Assembly: GCA_947179155.2 (NCBI GenBank)
Contig: OX359278.1
Coordinates: forward strand, 16,773,996-16,837,995
DNA: 64,000 bases
DNA from: Hedera helix
Lineage: Eukaryota; Streptophyta; Magnoliopsida; Apiales; Araliaceae
Direction of reading: 5' to 3'
Shown: positions 11,425-24,163 of the stretch, piece after piece
How the letters are laid out: each line of letters starts with the position of its first letter
Position numbering within the stretch: the stretch's first letter is position 1
Position numbers and translations under genes: made by a program
Notes under the pieces: generated by a model
Seen by the model: the letters and a program-made list of their open reading frames with translations, nothing else
Told to the model about the DNA's origin: nothing
The model's database searches: none

Positions 11425-12740
11425 GGTATAACCTTTGAGCGTAGAAGCTGTTCCTTCTTATCTAAGATCTTGACAGGTACATTCTCATACGTTAAATCCT
11501 CTGCTATCACATCTGGCTCCAACTCAATAATGTGATTTGGATCCTTCACATATTTATGTAACATGGATATGTGAAAAATGTTAAGAATACGAGACATGTT
11601 TGGCGGTAGAGTTAGTCTGTAGGCTACAGTTCCTACTCGGTCAAGGATTTCAAATGAGCCAATAAATTGAGGGTTGAGCTTTCCTTTCGTTTCGAATTTC
11701 GTAAATCCTTTTTATTGGGAAACATATAAAAATATATGGTCTCCAACATTAAATCTCTTGTCCCTTCGATGAAGATCAGCATAACTCTTTTTGTTGTTCA
11801 TGTGCTGCTTATTTTCGTTATAGGATCATTTGAATATTTTCTATTGTTATGCGCACCAACTCGAGTCCCAACAATTTTATTTCTCCTACCTCATTCCAAC
11901 ATACTAGAGAGTGACACTTTTGTCTATTCAAAGCCTCGAATGAATTCATGCTTATATTTGCTTGATAACTGTTGTTGTGGGAGAATTCAACCAATAGTAA
12001 GTATTTGTCCCAACTTTCCTTGAAGTCTAGTACGTAAAGTCTCAATAGATGTTCGAGAGTCTGGATTGTCCTTTTTGATTGTTCGTTCGTTTAGGGATGA
12101 TATGCAGAACTAAATCGTAGCTCGGTGTCCATAGCTTTTTGTAAACTGCTATAAAATCGTGAGTTAAATCCAGGGTCTCGATTTGAAACTATGGATACTG
12201 GTATGCCATGCAATCTCACAATCTCACTTATGTACATACTGGCAAAATGCTGAAGTGAATAATTTTCTTGTAATGGCAAGAAATGGGCAGACTTGGTCAA
12301 TCTATCTACAATGACCCAAATTATGTCTAAGCCTTGGGAAAACCCATCATGAAATCCACATTAATGTGTTCCCATTTCTATTATGGAACCTCAAGTGGTT
12401 GCAATGGGCCCTTAAGTCCTTGATACTCTGCCTTAACACGTTGACATGATATTCACTTTGAGATAAACTTGGCGATCTCCCTCTTCATATTGCTCCACCA
12501 AAATGTATGCCGAAGTCATGATACATTTTGGTACTTTCAAGATGGATTGCAAATGGTGTGTTATGTGCCTCTATCATGACTTTACACTTCATTTCAGGGT
12601 TGTTAGGGACACAGAGTCGAGATTTAACTTGAAGTATCCCTTTCTCGTTGATTCTCACTTTCGGAATAACACCTTCTGGTACTTTCTTCATCATATTCAT
12701 CAGTTCTGGGTAAGTAGCTTGAGCATCTTAAATTTTATTG
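11425..12740 (-). pseudogene. Element A pol: integrase and start of chromodomain
   Basis: Read leftwards from 12740: the integrase zinc-binding region (an EAHNTPFAIH...TKMYHD stretch, the HH part of HHCC, near 12520-12570), then the catalytic core (IVSNRDPGFNSRF near 12180-12200, where the usual SDRD Asp has become Asn, and FSSAYHP near 12091), then the C-terminal part with an EPDVIAEDLTYENVPVKIL stretch (11425-11535), which precedes the chromodomain tail at 5797-5919. Several frame changes and stops are present. Its role would have been insertion of the cDNA copy; the Asp loss and stops make it non-functional. Confidence 0.85.
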
Positions 12741-13584
12741 ATTAAAGTCAATTATACTCATACGTTTGTGATCTTTATGTGGGTCTTTGGTGTCTTTAAC
12801 TCTATATCCATCTTTTGTAAGTCGAACAAAATATGCCTTTGTGTTGTCAGTATTACACTTGTACTCGCATATGATCTTCTACTTAATCCTTCAACAGCTC
12901 AAACCAACGTCTTTATCATATGCTGAGTTCCTTCTGAATGAAGAAATACTTAAGGCTTTTATGATCCATAAAGATCTCCACTTTCTCCCCGTACAAGTAG
13001 TGCCTCAAGCCAGAACTCACACTTCTTTAACTTTGCATACAACTTATTCTCACGTAGCTTTTAGAATATCAATCTCAAGTGTCGTTCATGATCCTCATGA
13101 CTCTTGGAGTATATGAGGATGCCATCAGTAAAGACAATCACAAAATGATCCAAATATTCCTTGAATATCTAGTTCATCATGTCTATAAAGGCTGCATGAG
13201 CATTGGCTAATCCAAAAGGCATGACTAAGAACTCGTAATACCCATAGCGAATTCTAAAGACAGTCTTTGGAATGTCTTTAGTTTTAACATTTAACTGATA
13301 ATATCCAGAACGGTGATCAAATTTTGAGACATATTGAGCACATTACAATTGATCAAACAGGTCATCAATTCGCGGTAACGGGTACCTATTTTTGATGGCG
13401 ACGTGGTTCAACTCTCAATAGTTAATGCACAGTCTCACACTCCCATCATTCTTCATCACAAATAGAACATGATCTCCTCAAGACGATAAACTCAGATGTA
13501 TGAAATTAGTATCCAACAATTCCTGAAGTTGGAATTTTAACTCCTGAATTTCAATGGGAGCCATTTGGTATGGGGCTTAGGAAA
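12741..13584 (-). pseudogene. Element A pol: RT and partial RNase H
   Basis: From 13584 leftwards the frame reads through RT motifs APYQMAP, LCINY.ELN, RYPLPRIDDLFDQL, SGYYQLNV, YEFLVMPFGLANA and the catalytic region FTDGILIYSKS (13121-13132), where the normal DD pair has become DG. After KLKKCEFWL the frame jumps directly to LRHYLYGEKVEIFMDHKSL, the second half of RNase H. The RT connection and the first RNase H half with its catalytic Asp are therefore deleted. Many stops are TAA, TGA or TAG in place of Arg, Gln or Trp codons. The N-terminal part of RT lies beyond element B at 25810. Confidence 0.85.
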
Positions 13585-14513
13585 TAATGAGGGCATGTTT
13601 GGCTTGAAGGATGATCGTAGAGTTAAATCTTGGGGAGATCCAGTTCAAGTTCCTATTAGTCCGGATACACGAGCAAAAACAAAACGATTCAAGGAAGGGC
13701 TAGTTGGACTAATTCATGAAGTGTGGGCCAATCAAATTATAAGTTATTCAACCAAGAAAGAAGATTTAAAACTAGTTCATATGCTATAAATAAGCACAAA
13801 CCAAGATGGGACAAGTTATCAAAAAGTCAAACTTCAAAATTTGCCAGAGCGCCCTGACACTGTTTTTGTGAAGGATTCCAGCTCCCCGCCGCATATTGGC
13901 TGAGGATAACGTGCCTCCAGCGCTTTCAGTACGCACCTCGGCGACAGCGCCCCAATGCTTGGACTCGGCGGGAGAAAAAAATCAACGTGTTTTGATGCAT
14001 TTTTGAGTCTAATCAGGATATTTTATTACCATAGTTGATTAGATTTTTTTTAATGTTATTTCCTATTGATTTATGGACTAGAATTTCACAGAATTAATAT
14101 AAATAGACATCAAAGGTTTGTAAATCACAACAATTCATTATTATTCATTATTCAATATATTTTTTAGGGAGGATTTATTCTTCATCTTTTGATTTTTTGA
14201 GAATCTCTAAGCGTTTCTTAGTTATTCTTAAGATTCAATATTGACTTATCATACAATAATCCATAATTGTGTGTGGCGTCTTCTACCACATCAATCGTTG
14301 ATTATACCGAGGTTCTTGTCTCTTTATAGACAACGGGTTTAGGTGTCGCTGGTGTCCATTCAACGCAAATTTCCTTACACAAGCAATTGTACCAATGTTC
14401 TCGTTTCAATATAAGCGATGGGTTGATGTGTTGTGCGTGTTCCACCATATAACTTGGCTAGAAAACAATCCAAGCAGCGTTTACCTTACGCAACTGTACC
14501 GTGAACCTTATCA
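13585..14513 (+). repeat. 5' LTR of element B
   Basis: It starts TAATGAGGGCATG, where the expected TG is changed to TA (3' LTR: TGATGAGGGCATG), and ends ACCTTATCA. A TATAAATA box at 14098-14105 is followed by a leader and a CCACAT-rich R/U5 region. It aligns with 24843-25804 throughout, with clear divergence. Confidence 0.9.
14098..14105 (+). promoter_or_regulatory. LTR TATA box, element B
   Basis: TATAAATA followed by GACATCAAAGG. The same box is at 25401-25408 in the 3' LTR. Confidence 0.7.
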
Positions 14514-14515
14514 GT

Positions 14516-14529
14516 TGGCATCAGAGTTA
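14516..14529 (+). other. Primer-binding site of element B
   Basis: TGGCATCAGAGTTA begins two bases after the 5' LTR. It differs slightly from the tRNA-iMet consensus TGGTATCAGAGC. The region 14530-15092 is untranslated leader with a short TA run at 14627-14643. Confidence 0.8.
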
Positions 14530-15092
14530 TGTTCATTTAGTGGGTTATCTATCTTTATTTTTATTGTTCTAGTTTGATTATTTGTTAGCGAAAAAAAAAG
14601 AATATAAAAAAAGAAAAAGAGAGAGTATATATATATATATATAAAGGGAAAAAATATATAAATTTCGTTATTTTTCAAGTTTATTAGTTATTATCAAATT
14701 ATCACAAATTGTATATTACAAGGATTCCATTAAGTATAATTTGTGGAATTTTGAGGCTTCAATCAAGTTTTCGAAGATTAAAAAAATTCAAAGAGTTTCA
14801 AGGCGAATTCAAAGGTGAACTACCCGTGAACTTTGTTAGTAACACCATTGTCATACTTTACTACTTATTATTTTTGATAATTCTTATTGTGATAGATACT
14901 TTGATAGTGTTTAGTAAATTCGAAAAGAACCTATAAGAGAGAATATTTGAGTGGTAAAAAGCAAGAGTTATGAGAATATAAGAGGTTAAAAGCCTATAGA
15001 GTGATACCCGAGCGATACATTGTATTGAGCAAAACACATAAATGGGTGGTAAGAATTTTTTTTACTACTAACCATTATTTTGCAGCTAAATC

Positions 15093-16370
15093 ATGTCTGG
15101 TGTGAAGGATAAGGGACTGTTTGGGGAGGGTTCATCCACGATGGATCAAAAGATAGAGATGTTAGAATTGAAGGGCGTTTTACAAACTATTCTACAAAGA
15201 GTAGATCAGATAGAAGTCACTCAAAGGGAGCAAGCATAACTTATTATTGACTCTTAAAAGAAGGAGAATTCCCGACGAAGGATTACCAAATAAGATGACG
15301 AGGAATCCATTGGTGGGAATTACAGTGTGGAGAAAGATCTTGATCCAGATCTTAGAAGGGTGAATGACAATAGGGATCGAAGAGATAATCAAAATCGATG
15401 TGATAGAGAAAATAGGAGGGATAGAGAAGATATGAGGGATAAAGGAGTTAGGAATCGAGAAGATGATAACTTGGGTAATATTAAGTTGAAGATTCCAGCT
15501 TTTCAAAGAATGAGTGATCTTGAAGCATATCTTGAGTGGGAGAAAAAAGTAGAATGGTTATTCGATTGCCATAACTATTCGGAGCGTAAGAGGGTTCAAT
15601 TAGCAGCCACGGAGTTCACTGATTATGCAGTTACTTGGTGGGATCAATTGAAGACTAGTAGGTGAAGATGTGATGAACCACAAATTAAGACTTGGGAAGA
15701 GATGAAGCGAGTAATGAAAAAGTGATTTGTTCCAAGCCACCACCGTAAAGATCTTTATAGGAGTCTACAAACACTCAAGCAAGGCAGTAAGAGCATGAAA
15801 GATTATTACAAGGAGATGGAGGTTATCATGGCTCGAGCAAATATAGTAGAGGACCGCGAGGCGACTATGGTGAGGTTTTTAACGGGGTTGAATTGGGAGA
15901 TTGCTAATTTGGTAGAGCGTCAACATTATGTACTATTAGAAGACATCGTACGTATGGCCATCAAGATCGGGAAGTAACTCAAGTGGAGAAGTGGTCAACG
16001 ATCAATGTCTACTATGAGTTCATCTTAAAAGTCAAATACACTTAAGGAGGAGGAGAAGGCAATAAAAAATAAACTTAAGATTGAGCCTAAGCAAGAATCA
16101 ACCAATTGGGAAAATCAAGGTAAAATTGATTATTCTTAAAAAAGAAATTATGACATTTTATGTTTTAAATGTCAAGGCAGGGGTCATATCTCAAGTCAAT
16201 GTCCAAATCGGAGAATTATGATCATACTTGATGATGGAGAGGTGGAGATCGAGGAGGAAAAAAGTGATGATGATTCTATGCCACTATTGGAGGATGTAGA
16301 AGAAGAGATGGAGATTGCAGCGGGTAGGATGATGGTGACTGGAAGAGCTCTTAGTATGTAATCTAAAGAG
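15093..16370 (+). pseudogene. gag: Element B gag
   Basis: The ATG at 15093 opens MSGVKDKG. The frame then contains a charged region, the retrotransposon gag domain (LKIPAFQRMSDLEAYLEWE, TDYAVTWWDQL) at about 15480-15980, and a CCHC zinc knuckle CFKCQGRGHISSQC at 16161-16202 (C-X2-C-X4-H-X4-C). An acidic tail follows. Capsid and nucleocapsid functions are inferred from these domains. The frame stays in one phase but has several stops in codons that were probably CAA, CGA or CAG, so it is decayed mostly by point changes rather than indels. Confidence 0.92.
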
Positions 16371-16432
16371 GATGATAGCATACAACGTGAGAATCTTTCT
16401 CACATAAGGTGTCTTTTTAAGGTAAAATATGT

Positions 16433-16770
16433 AGCGTGGTGATTGATGGAAGAAGTTGTACAAACGTGACGAGCACACTTATGGTGTAAAAGTTGAGTCT
16501 ATCAACAATCAAGAATCCTCAATCATACAAGTTACAATGGCTTAATGATAGTGGAAAAATCAATGTGACGTGACAAGTGTTGGTGCCATTTAGCATAGGA
16601 AAGTATGGAGATAAAGTATTGTGCGATATGGTTCTGATGCAGATGAGTCATTTGTTACTTGAAAGACTATGGCAATTTGATTGGCATGTGAAGCATGATG
16701 GGTTCACAAATAAGTACTCATTCATTTACAAGCAAAAATCAATTGTTTTGGAACTATTGAGTCCGAAATA
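16433..16770 (+). pseudogene. Element B protease
   Basis: The frame shows VVIDGRSCTNVTSTLM, the aspartic protease active-site region of this family, where IDGGS is usual. It continues to LVPFSIGKYGDKVLCD and the C-terminal SHLLLERLWQFD. It sits in a different phase from gag, so a frameshift lies between 16370 and 16433. Two in-frame stops are visible. An A/G-rich low-complexity stretch (16800-16920) separates it from RT. Confidence 0.85.
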
Positions 16771-17033
16771 AGTGCATGAAGATCAACTAAATTTACAGAA
16801 AAGTTATAAAGAATGAAGAAAAAGAAAAGAGAGAAAAAGAAAAGAGTGGAAAAGAGAGAGCTGAGAGAAAAGGAACTGAGGGAAAAATAGAGAGAAGAGC
16901 GAATTTCTTGGCAAAAGAAAGTAATGTGAAGAGAGCTTTATTTTCTAAATAGCCGATGATTGTGCTTTTGCACAAGGAGGTATTGAATACTAACGTAACT
17001 AATTCTTCTTTGCCTAGTGTTGTTACGTCTCTT

Positions 17034-17932
17034 TTGTAGGAATATAGCGATGTGTTTCTCGGGGACTTACTAAAGGGGTTACCACCAATTTGCGAAATTG
17101 AACATCAAATTGACTTTATACCCAGTGCTACCATTCCCAATCGACCGACATATAGGAGGAATCCTGAGGAGACGAATGAGCTACAAAGGCAGGTTGACGA
17201 ACTTATGGGGAAGGGATTTGTGAAAGAAAGTACTAGTCCATGTGTAGTTCCAGTAACCTTAGTATTAAAGAAGGATGAAAAATGACGTATGTGCATTAAT
17301 TATCATGCGATAAATAATATTACGGTAAATTATCAACATCCTATTCCTAGGCTAGATGATATGTTAGATAAATTACATGGGTCTTGCATATTTTCTAAAA
17401 TTGATTTAAAAAGTGGGTATCACCAATTAGAATAAAAGAGGGAGATGAGTGGAAAACTGCTTTTATAATAAAATATGGTTTCTATGAATGGTTAGTTTTA
17501 CCTTTTGGATAAACTAATGCATCTAGTACTTTCATGAGATTAATGAACCATATTTTACAATCTTTCATTGGAAAATTTGTTATTGTTTACTTTGATGATA
17601 TTTTAATTTATAGTAAGAACTTGGATGGTCATGTTAAGCATTTAAAATCGGTTCTAGATGTTCTTAGAGAAGAGACATTATATGCTAACATGGATAAATG
17701 CAAGTTTTGCACGGATATAATTATTTTTCTTGGCTTTGTTGTTAGTGCAAAAGGAATTCAAGTGGATGAAGAGAAGATACATGCAATCCAAGAATGGCTG
17801 AGTCCTACGAACGTGAGTCAAGTCCGAAGTTTTTATGGACTCACGAGTTTTTATCGGTGGTTTGTAAGGGATTTTAGTATTATTACAACACCGCTTACGG
17901 AAGTCATCAAAAAGAGTGTTGGATTCGAATAG
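17034..17932 (+). pseudogene. Element B reverse transcriptase
   Basis: RT motifs appear in order: LKGLPPICEIEHQIDFIP (N-terminus), CINYHAINN, HPIPRLDDMLDKL, FSKIDLKSGYHQL, a one-base loss near 17432 that changes frame, then EWLVLPFG, the catalytic YFDD (17588-17599) within VIVYFDDILIYSKN, KCKFC, FLGFVVSAKGI and SFYGLTSFYRWF. The YFDD catalytic site is intact. Damage is limited to one frameshift and a few stops. Confidence 0.93.
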
Positions 17933-18420
17933 GGAAGTGAACAAGAAAAGACATTTCAATTAATTAAATCTAAATTAACTAATGCACCTTTACTTGTTTT
18001 ATCTAATTTTTCTAAAATGTTTGAACTTGAATGTGATGCATCAGATTTAGGAGTTGGAGCAGTTTTAAAGCAAGAAGGCAAACCGGTAGCATACTTTAGT
18101 GAGAAGTTAAGTGGAATAGTTTTGAATTATCCTACTTATGACAAGAAATTATATGCATTGGTTAAAGACTTGGAGACATGACAACACTACCTTTAGACTA
18201 AAGAGTTTGTTATCCATATGTACCATAAATTATTAAAGTATTTAAATGGTCAACAAAAGCTGAATAAGAGGCATGCACGATGGATGGATTTCATTGAGAC
18301 GTTTCCTTACGTCATCAAGTATACACAAGGTCAAGAAAATGTTGTTGCAAATGCACTTTCGAGTAGGTATGTGTTATTAAATACTCTTGATGCTAAATTA
18401 CTTGATTTTGAATGAATTAA
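17933..18420 (+). pseudogene. Element B RNase H
   Basis: It continues from RT with FELECDASDLGVGAVL (first catalytic Asp present), PVAYFSEKLSG, KLYALVKDLE, an HYL.TKEFVIHMYHKLLKYL stretch and a C-terminal NVVANALSSR. In the last motif the usual Asp of DALSR is Asn, another G-to-A type change. Two or three stops break the frame. Confidence 0.88.
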
Positions 18421-18803
18421 TAAATTATATGTTAATGACCATGATTTTTGTGAAGAGTATAAATCTTGTGAAAAGAATGCAGTAGGTAAGTATTTTAGGC
18501 ATGACAGATTCTGGTTTTGTGTAAATAAATTATGCATACCTGTTTGTTTTCTTTACGTGAGTTACTTGTTAAAGATCACATGGGGGAGGTTTAATGGGTC
18601 ATTTTGGTGTGGTCTAGACATTATCTGTTTTACAAGAACATTTTTATTGGCCGTATATGAAACATGATGTAGAAGGAATTTGTGATAGATGTATTACTTC
18701 TCGTCAATCTAAATCATGTGTTCAGGTCTATGGGTTATATATACCATTACCTATTTCTAGTGAACATTGGATTGATATTTCTATGAATTTTGTATTGGGA
18801 TTA

Positions 18804-21800
18804 TGTGACACTCCTAAATTCAAGTACCAATACCTCGGATTTGGTGCTCACACAATAATATACCAATCACCATTAAATAACATTTAATACTAATGCAAAA
18901 ATAAATAAACATATGCTGTTCATTAATACATGGTTTCACTAATCTCAAGGTCTTAAACTTTAAACAAAATACATCATGAATATCCTATTAATACAAAAGG
19001 GATCATGATTTACAAAACAGAATAGTAATAACAAACAATTCCTAAAGCTTGTCCTTTTTGGAATGCTCAGGCTTAACTGCAATTAATTCATGATATAGCA
19101 AGAGTGAGCAACTACTTTGCTCAGCAAGTTTAAAATAAATAATAAAGGTATATCATGATTGAATAAGAATAACGATCGAATAATTCAATGATTTAAAATA
19201 ACTGAACAATATAATCAAAATTCCAAATGAAAATGAATATTGATTATTTACTGCTGAGTGGCCTAATAGACCATGAACATTTCCAAAGAATTAATCATTT
19301 GACTGACCCTTTTTTATATTTTAACCTATTAGTTTGCACTTGAGGGGATCAGCCTCTTGTACACCATGTGTATGCATAATATTAAACTCTGACCCATCGG
19401 ATAACCGACACTTATATTGCCTTTATCAAGGTTTGCTTTCTTAGTCCAAGAATCTGTACCAACTACTGGTTTGGATAGTTTTTTCAAAGTTATTAATATA
19501 TGCATGTCTAGCCGAACAAATGGTGTAGACCAATACTTTAAACAGTTCATGAAATGCAGAATTTTAAATATTTTGCAGTTCAATAATAGAACAGAAATTC
19601 AAATGCACAAGGTGCGAATATCAATAATTATAATTGATGTTGAGTAATTTACAATAATTAATCCATTGACATTATTCAGAAATAATAATTATTTAGAAAC
19701 TATCTCAATTTGAATTTTAGTAAAGATAGAAAACTTGTTCAATAAAATGAGTTTAGGGTTAGAAACTTGCCTTGTTCGCGATATATTGGTAATTCAGTTT
19801 AATTAGACTCCCTTTGAAAGACCTAACATTGATAACATCGGCCTATCAATTAGTACAACATATAATTGTGTACTTAAACATTTAAATTTACTAAACCTAA
19901 CATCTAATTACCGATGATCATCATATAGCACATTGCAAGAAATTTCATATCATTTACACTTAGTTGTTTTTAGGTAAATGATTTAAGCATTAAATATTAC
20001 TTCTCTTTAAGTAATATTGAGTTAAGTATGATTTAAATTATTTAAACACTTAAACAACTTATTATAATTGTTTCCTTACCTCATTTATTTTTAAACATTA
20101 TTTAAATAATAAATGTTAACTATTATTGTTGAACAATAATTAATTAATTAAAGTCTATTAAGTCTTTTGTTAACTATATTTTCCTTTAATGACTATTTAA
20201 TCTTTAATTAAATAATAACAAATTAATGATTTATACCCATTATTTAATGTTAATTAAATAATAAGTTTACTAACCTTAATACCCTTTAATTATTATTTAA
20301 TGTTAATTAATTAATTAATTAATTAATCATCCTTATATATTATTTAATAATATTAAATATTAAATAATTATTTTACTAACTTTATTCAACATTTAAATAT
20401 TAATTGATGAAGTTAATTGCTTTATTTATTATTTAATATTAATTAAATAATAAATAATTAACTTAATTATTTTTTAATTCATAATAATTATTCTTAATTT
20501 CTTTTATTTATTATTTAATAACAATTAGATAATAAATAATTAATTACTTTTAATTTCCTTTTATTTATTATTCAATAACCATTAAACAATAAGTAATTAA
20601 TTAATTTTTATTATTATATTATTTAAATAATAATTAATTACCTTAAATATTTTTAGTTTATTTTATTAATAAATATTTAATTTATTTGAGTCCTATATTA
20701 ATATTTAAAATATTATATGACCCGTTTAATTAATTAAAACCAACCAGAACCGACCCGAACCGACCCACATACCAAAATGGACCACACAGGGCGCCAACTT
20801 AGGCGCCTAGGCACCCAAGGGGTTGTAATAGGCGCTTGCCCCCCCAGGGTTCGTTGCAGAGTGCAATTTGGTTTCTGTTTTGTTTTTTTATTTTACCTCA
20901 TTTGCACAAACTTGAATAAAATAAAATCTACAAATTCAAATGACCTCAAATTGGTCTTATTAAATTCGTATCTTATTTAAATATAAGATTCCATCATTGA
21001 AACAAATTTTTGGATATGTTTACGTCACGAAAAAGCATGCACAAAGTGAATTGTTATGTGTTAGGGTTAAACAGTGAACTACTTTAGTTCCAAAGAGCAT
21101 AACTCACTTATTTTAAAACCTTTTGACATGATTCCAACTAGGTTTTACTCTTAAATTACATATCTAGCATATGAAAAAAATAAAATCACACGCACAACAT
21201 GTAGTGTTTCAAAATAAGGAGCTTCAAATCACACATTCGATTAAGGTTCCTTCGGTAAAAATCGTTTTCATGCTTTTTGCTAAAATTTTCAACACAAATG
21301 CATATCAATACACATGTTAAATCCATTGAACCCTAGATTTACTAATCTATCATGGATATAAATACTTAGAGCTTTAAAAATAGTTTTCTACCATGAAAAT
21401 CATATATGACACAAAGAAAAGCATACAAGCTAGGGTTTTGGGTATTTTATACCTTTGGCTCTTGATGGTTCTCTTTCTCTCCTTTTTAAAGTATAAGATG
21501 AAGCTAGATGACATACAAGAACTCCCTCAAGTTGCTGTGCACTACCCCTTAGCCTCACTTGGTGTTTTCTTTATCTAAAACCTCAAGAACATTAAGTGTT
21601 CTCTATTGAAAACTCTCTCTAACTTCATTTAGTGTTTTTAACAAAATGACTAACTTTTGCTAGCATGGGTGAATGTTCTTATATATAGGGCATTGCTAAG
21701 TATACTTAACTTTGCTAAACCACCCACATTTAGTCAATTAGCCCCTTAAACCTAGCAAGATAAGATTCCACAACTTAAGGAACTAGCATGGGAGAAGGTT

Positions 21801-22491
21801 TTGAGGAGTAAACTTCATTGGAGTAAATTAGGGAAGACATTGAGCCTTTCACCCTCATTGGTTCTCCCCCAATGTGATCGGCCACTTCATCCATTTACAA
21901 TCCAATTTGCTTTTATTTTTATTGCTAAAATACAAGCATATATATACACACACATATATACACACCAATTTGTAGCAAGCTTGACCAATCTTTTGACCTT
22001 GCATTGGGCTAGGGTTTTGGGCTAATAAATAAATCATTGGACCACCTTCAATTGGGCCAATTAAATTAGTTACATGACCAAATATATGTCCATTAGCAAT
22101 TAAATTAAATTAGGGTTGTTTAATAAATAAATTAGACTAGTCTAATATTAATAAATTCTTAGTGGAACTATAAATTATTATTATTTATATTTTTCACATA
22201 GACATTAATTAATAAGTACATTAATTAATTTACACAGTCCAATTAGACTTGCTAGAATCAAGTTAATTGAATTATTACAAAACTTACAAATCATATCAAC
22301 GATTTGATATTAAACTACCTAGGACGGTGCATTAATTTAATTAATCCATTAAGTGGACATTTCTTTAATTAATTGACACATAATTAAATAAACCAAGCTA
22401 TCATACAATGATTTAATTTAATCTCACAAAATTTAAATTCATCAATAATTAATTTTCATTTATATAAGTTAAAATATTTGTAGTCATTATA
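18804..22491 (-). mobile_element. E: solo LTR of the J/K/F family, minus orientation
   Basis: On the plus strand it runs TGTGACACTCC to CATTATA (CATTACA with one transition), flanked by GATTA (18799-18803) and GTTTA (22492-22496). Reversed, it starts like F (TGTAATGACC) and has the same order of landmarks: TATA box (21679-21688), GC-rich ACCGACCCGAACCGACCC stretch (20745-20768), dense AT inverted repeats (20100-20700) and a GCTGAGCAAAG/GAGTGAGCAA region near 19100. Length 3688 bp. No coding sequence; the small ORFs inside have no family features. Confidence 0.8.
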
Positions 22492-22627
22492 GTTTACCTA
22501 GGTCTAAGAATGGTCATGACTCTATTTTTATGATTGTAAATAGATTTTCTAGGATGAGATATTTTATTCCATGTCACAAAATTGATGATGCTTCTAATGT
22601 TGCTAATTTGTTCTTTAGAGAGATTGT

Positions 22628-24163
22628 TGTTAGAGTTGATGCCCTAGAGGCTAATTATTTGATGTAATTGCTTAACATTTTTGATATTATATTTGATTGC
22701 ATAAATGGATTATTTTATTATGATTTCATTTACTGCGTTATATAAATGTTAGCATAATAAAAGTCCTTAGAATAGTGATACGAATTATATAGCTTCAAGT
22801 ATGTGACTTGAACATGAGATTATATAATTACAATTAATATCATTGATCTTAAATGTCTTTAGTCGAGTATCATTGTTAATGGGACAACAATGATGCATTG
22901 AGACTAGTATGTGGATTGACTGATGGCCAAATCTCATTAGTCATAAATATATGAGATATTTGAGTCAATGCATAGGTACATGTTAGAGAACAATGTACTG
23001 GACAGACCCACCATGAGACATGGAGCATTATGCAAAGTGTCATAAGAAATTCTCGTATTGACAATAATGTAATGATCCTCCGACCTGAAGTCATTATATT
23101 ATTACACGAGAATTTGTGTACTTTGATATCATTAAAGGTCACCTTTAATAGGGTGGACAATAAAGGTGATTATTGGGTACATCATGAATCGTGTGAGGAA
23201 TATGAGTGATTTAGATGGAATTTAACCCTCCTATATATTAGGGGTGATATCCATAGGCCTCTTGATTGAGTAGGACTATGAAATGCATGACCATGCTCAA
23301 ATAGTGATTTGTTTCATATAGTCTACTCATTGATCAAGAAAACTCAGATTAAATTATGAAGAGTATGACACTTTCCATGTCTCGAGTTTAATCAAGGATG
23401 TCAAGGTTAAAAGGATTAAATTACTTTGAAACATTGGTCACGAAAAGGTTGTATCGAATCACCGATCTTATTATTATTTGAGTAGCAGTGATGCATTACT
23501 AGATGCCGCTCGTTGTTTATAATTTTATAATATGATTTTAAAATTATTGTCAAGATAATAATAACCTATTGGGTCACACACTTAGGACATATTTAAAAGG
23601 GAATTAATTTAAATTGTAAGTATTTTAAATATATCAATATGATTGATAGTATTTAAAATTACGAATTTAAATTAATAGGATAATTTGTATATATGTATAT
23701 TAATTAAGTAAGACTTAATTAAAATATAATATATATAAATTCGAATTTTATTTTTCTAATTAAATTAGGTTTGGTTAATTCCTATTAACTACTATATATA
23801 TGATATATCAGTAGTCTAAAATCACGTAAGGAAAAAAAACTAAAAACCCTAGCCGCTTTCAGAAAGAGGCTAGAGAGAAAAATAGTTCAGAAATTCTGAT
23901 CTTGGTGGCTAGTACCGCAGATCCCTTTCGCTGCAGATTGTGTGACGGTTCGTGGAGCGTTCGTGTGGATACCGTAGAGACGCAGTCGATGGCTTGCGTT
24001 GAAGATTCGAAGCCGTTCCAGAATTCCATCGTCTCCTGTCCATCTCGGATAATCGGTAAAATAATCTAAACATCTGATTAATCTGTTTTCGCTTGGATCC
24101 TGTCTTAGGGTTTCGAATTTTTTTTTTAAATTCCGCTGCTTTCACTGTGTCGAAACCCTAACA
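22628..24163 (+). mobile_element. S2: solo Ty1/copia-type LTR in integrase of B
   Basis: It runs TGTTAGAGTTGATGCCC to AAACCCTAACA, 1536 bp, with perfect ATTGT duplications (22623-22627, 24164-24168). It is nearly identical to S1 (8801-10339), including the same leader and promoter region. The integrase frame reads cleanly across the empty site when S2 and one ATTGT are removed, so both ends are exact. Confidence 0.93.

Noticed and set aside
11281..12023. Plus-strand ORFs over the integrase of A
   Set aside because: They are antisense shadows of the decayed minus-strand integrase frame.
20777..20980. Plus-strand ORF starting MDHTGRQLRRLG in E
   Set aside because: It lies in the GC-rich patch of a solo LTR on the antisense strand. 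Equivalent patches in J and F do not encode it.
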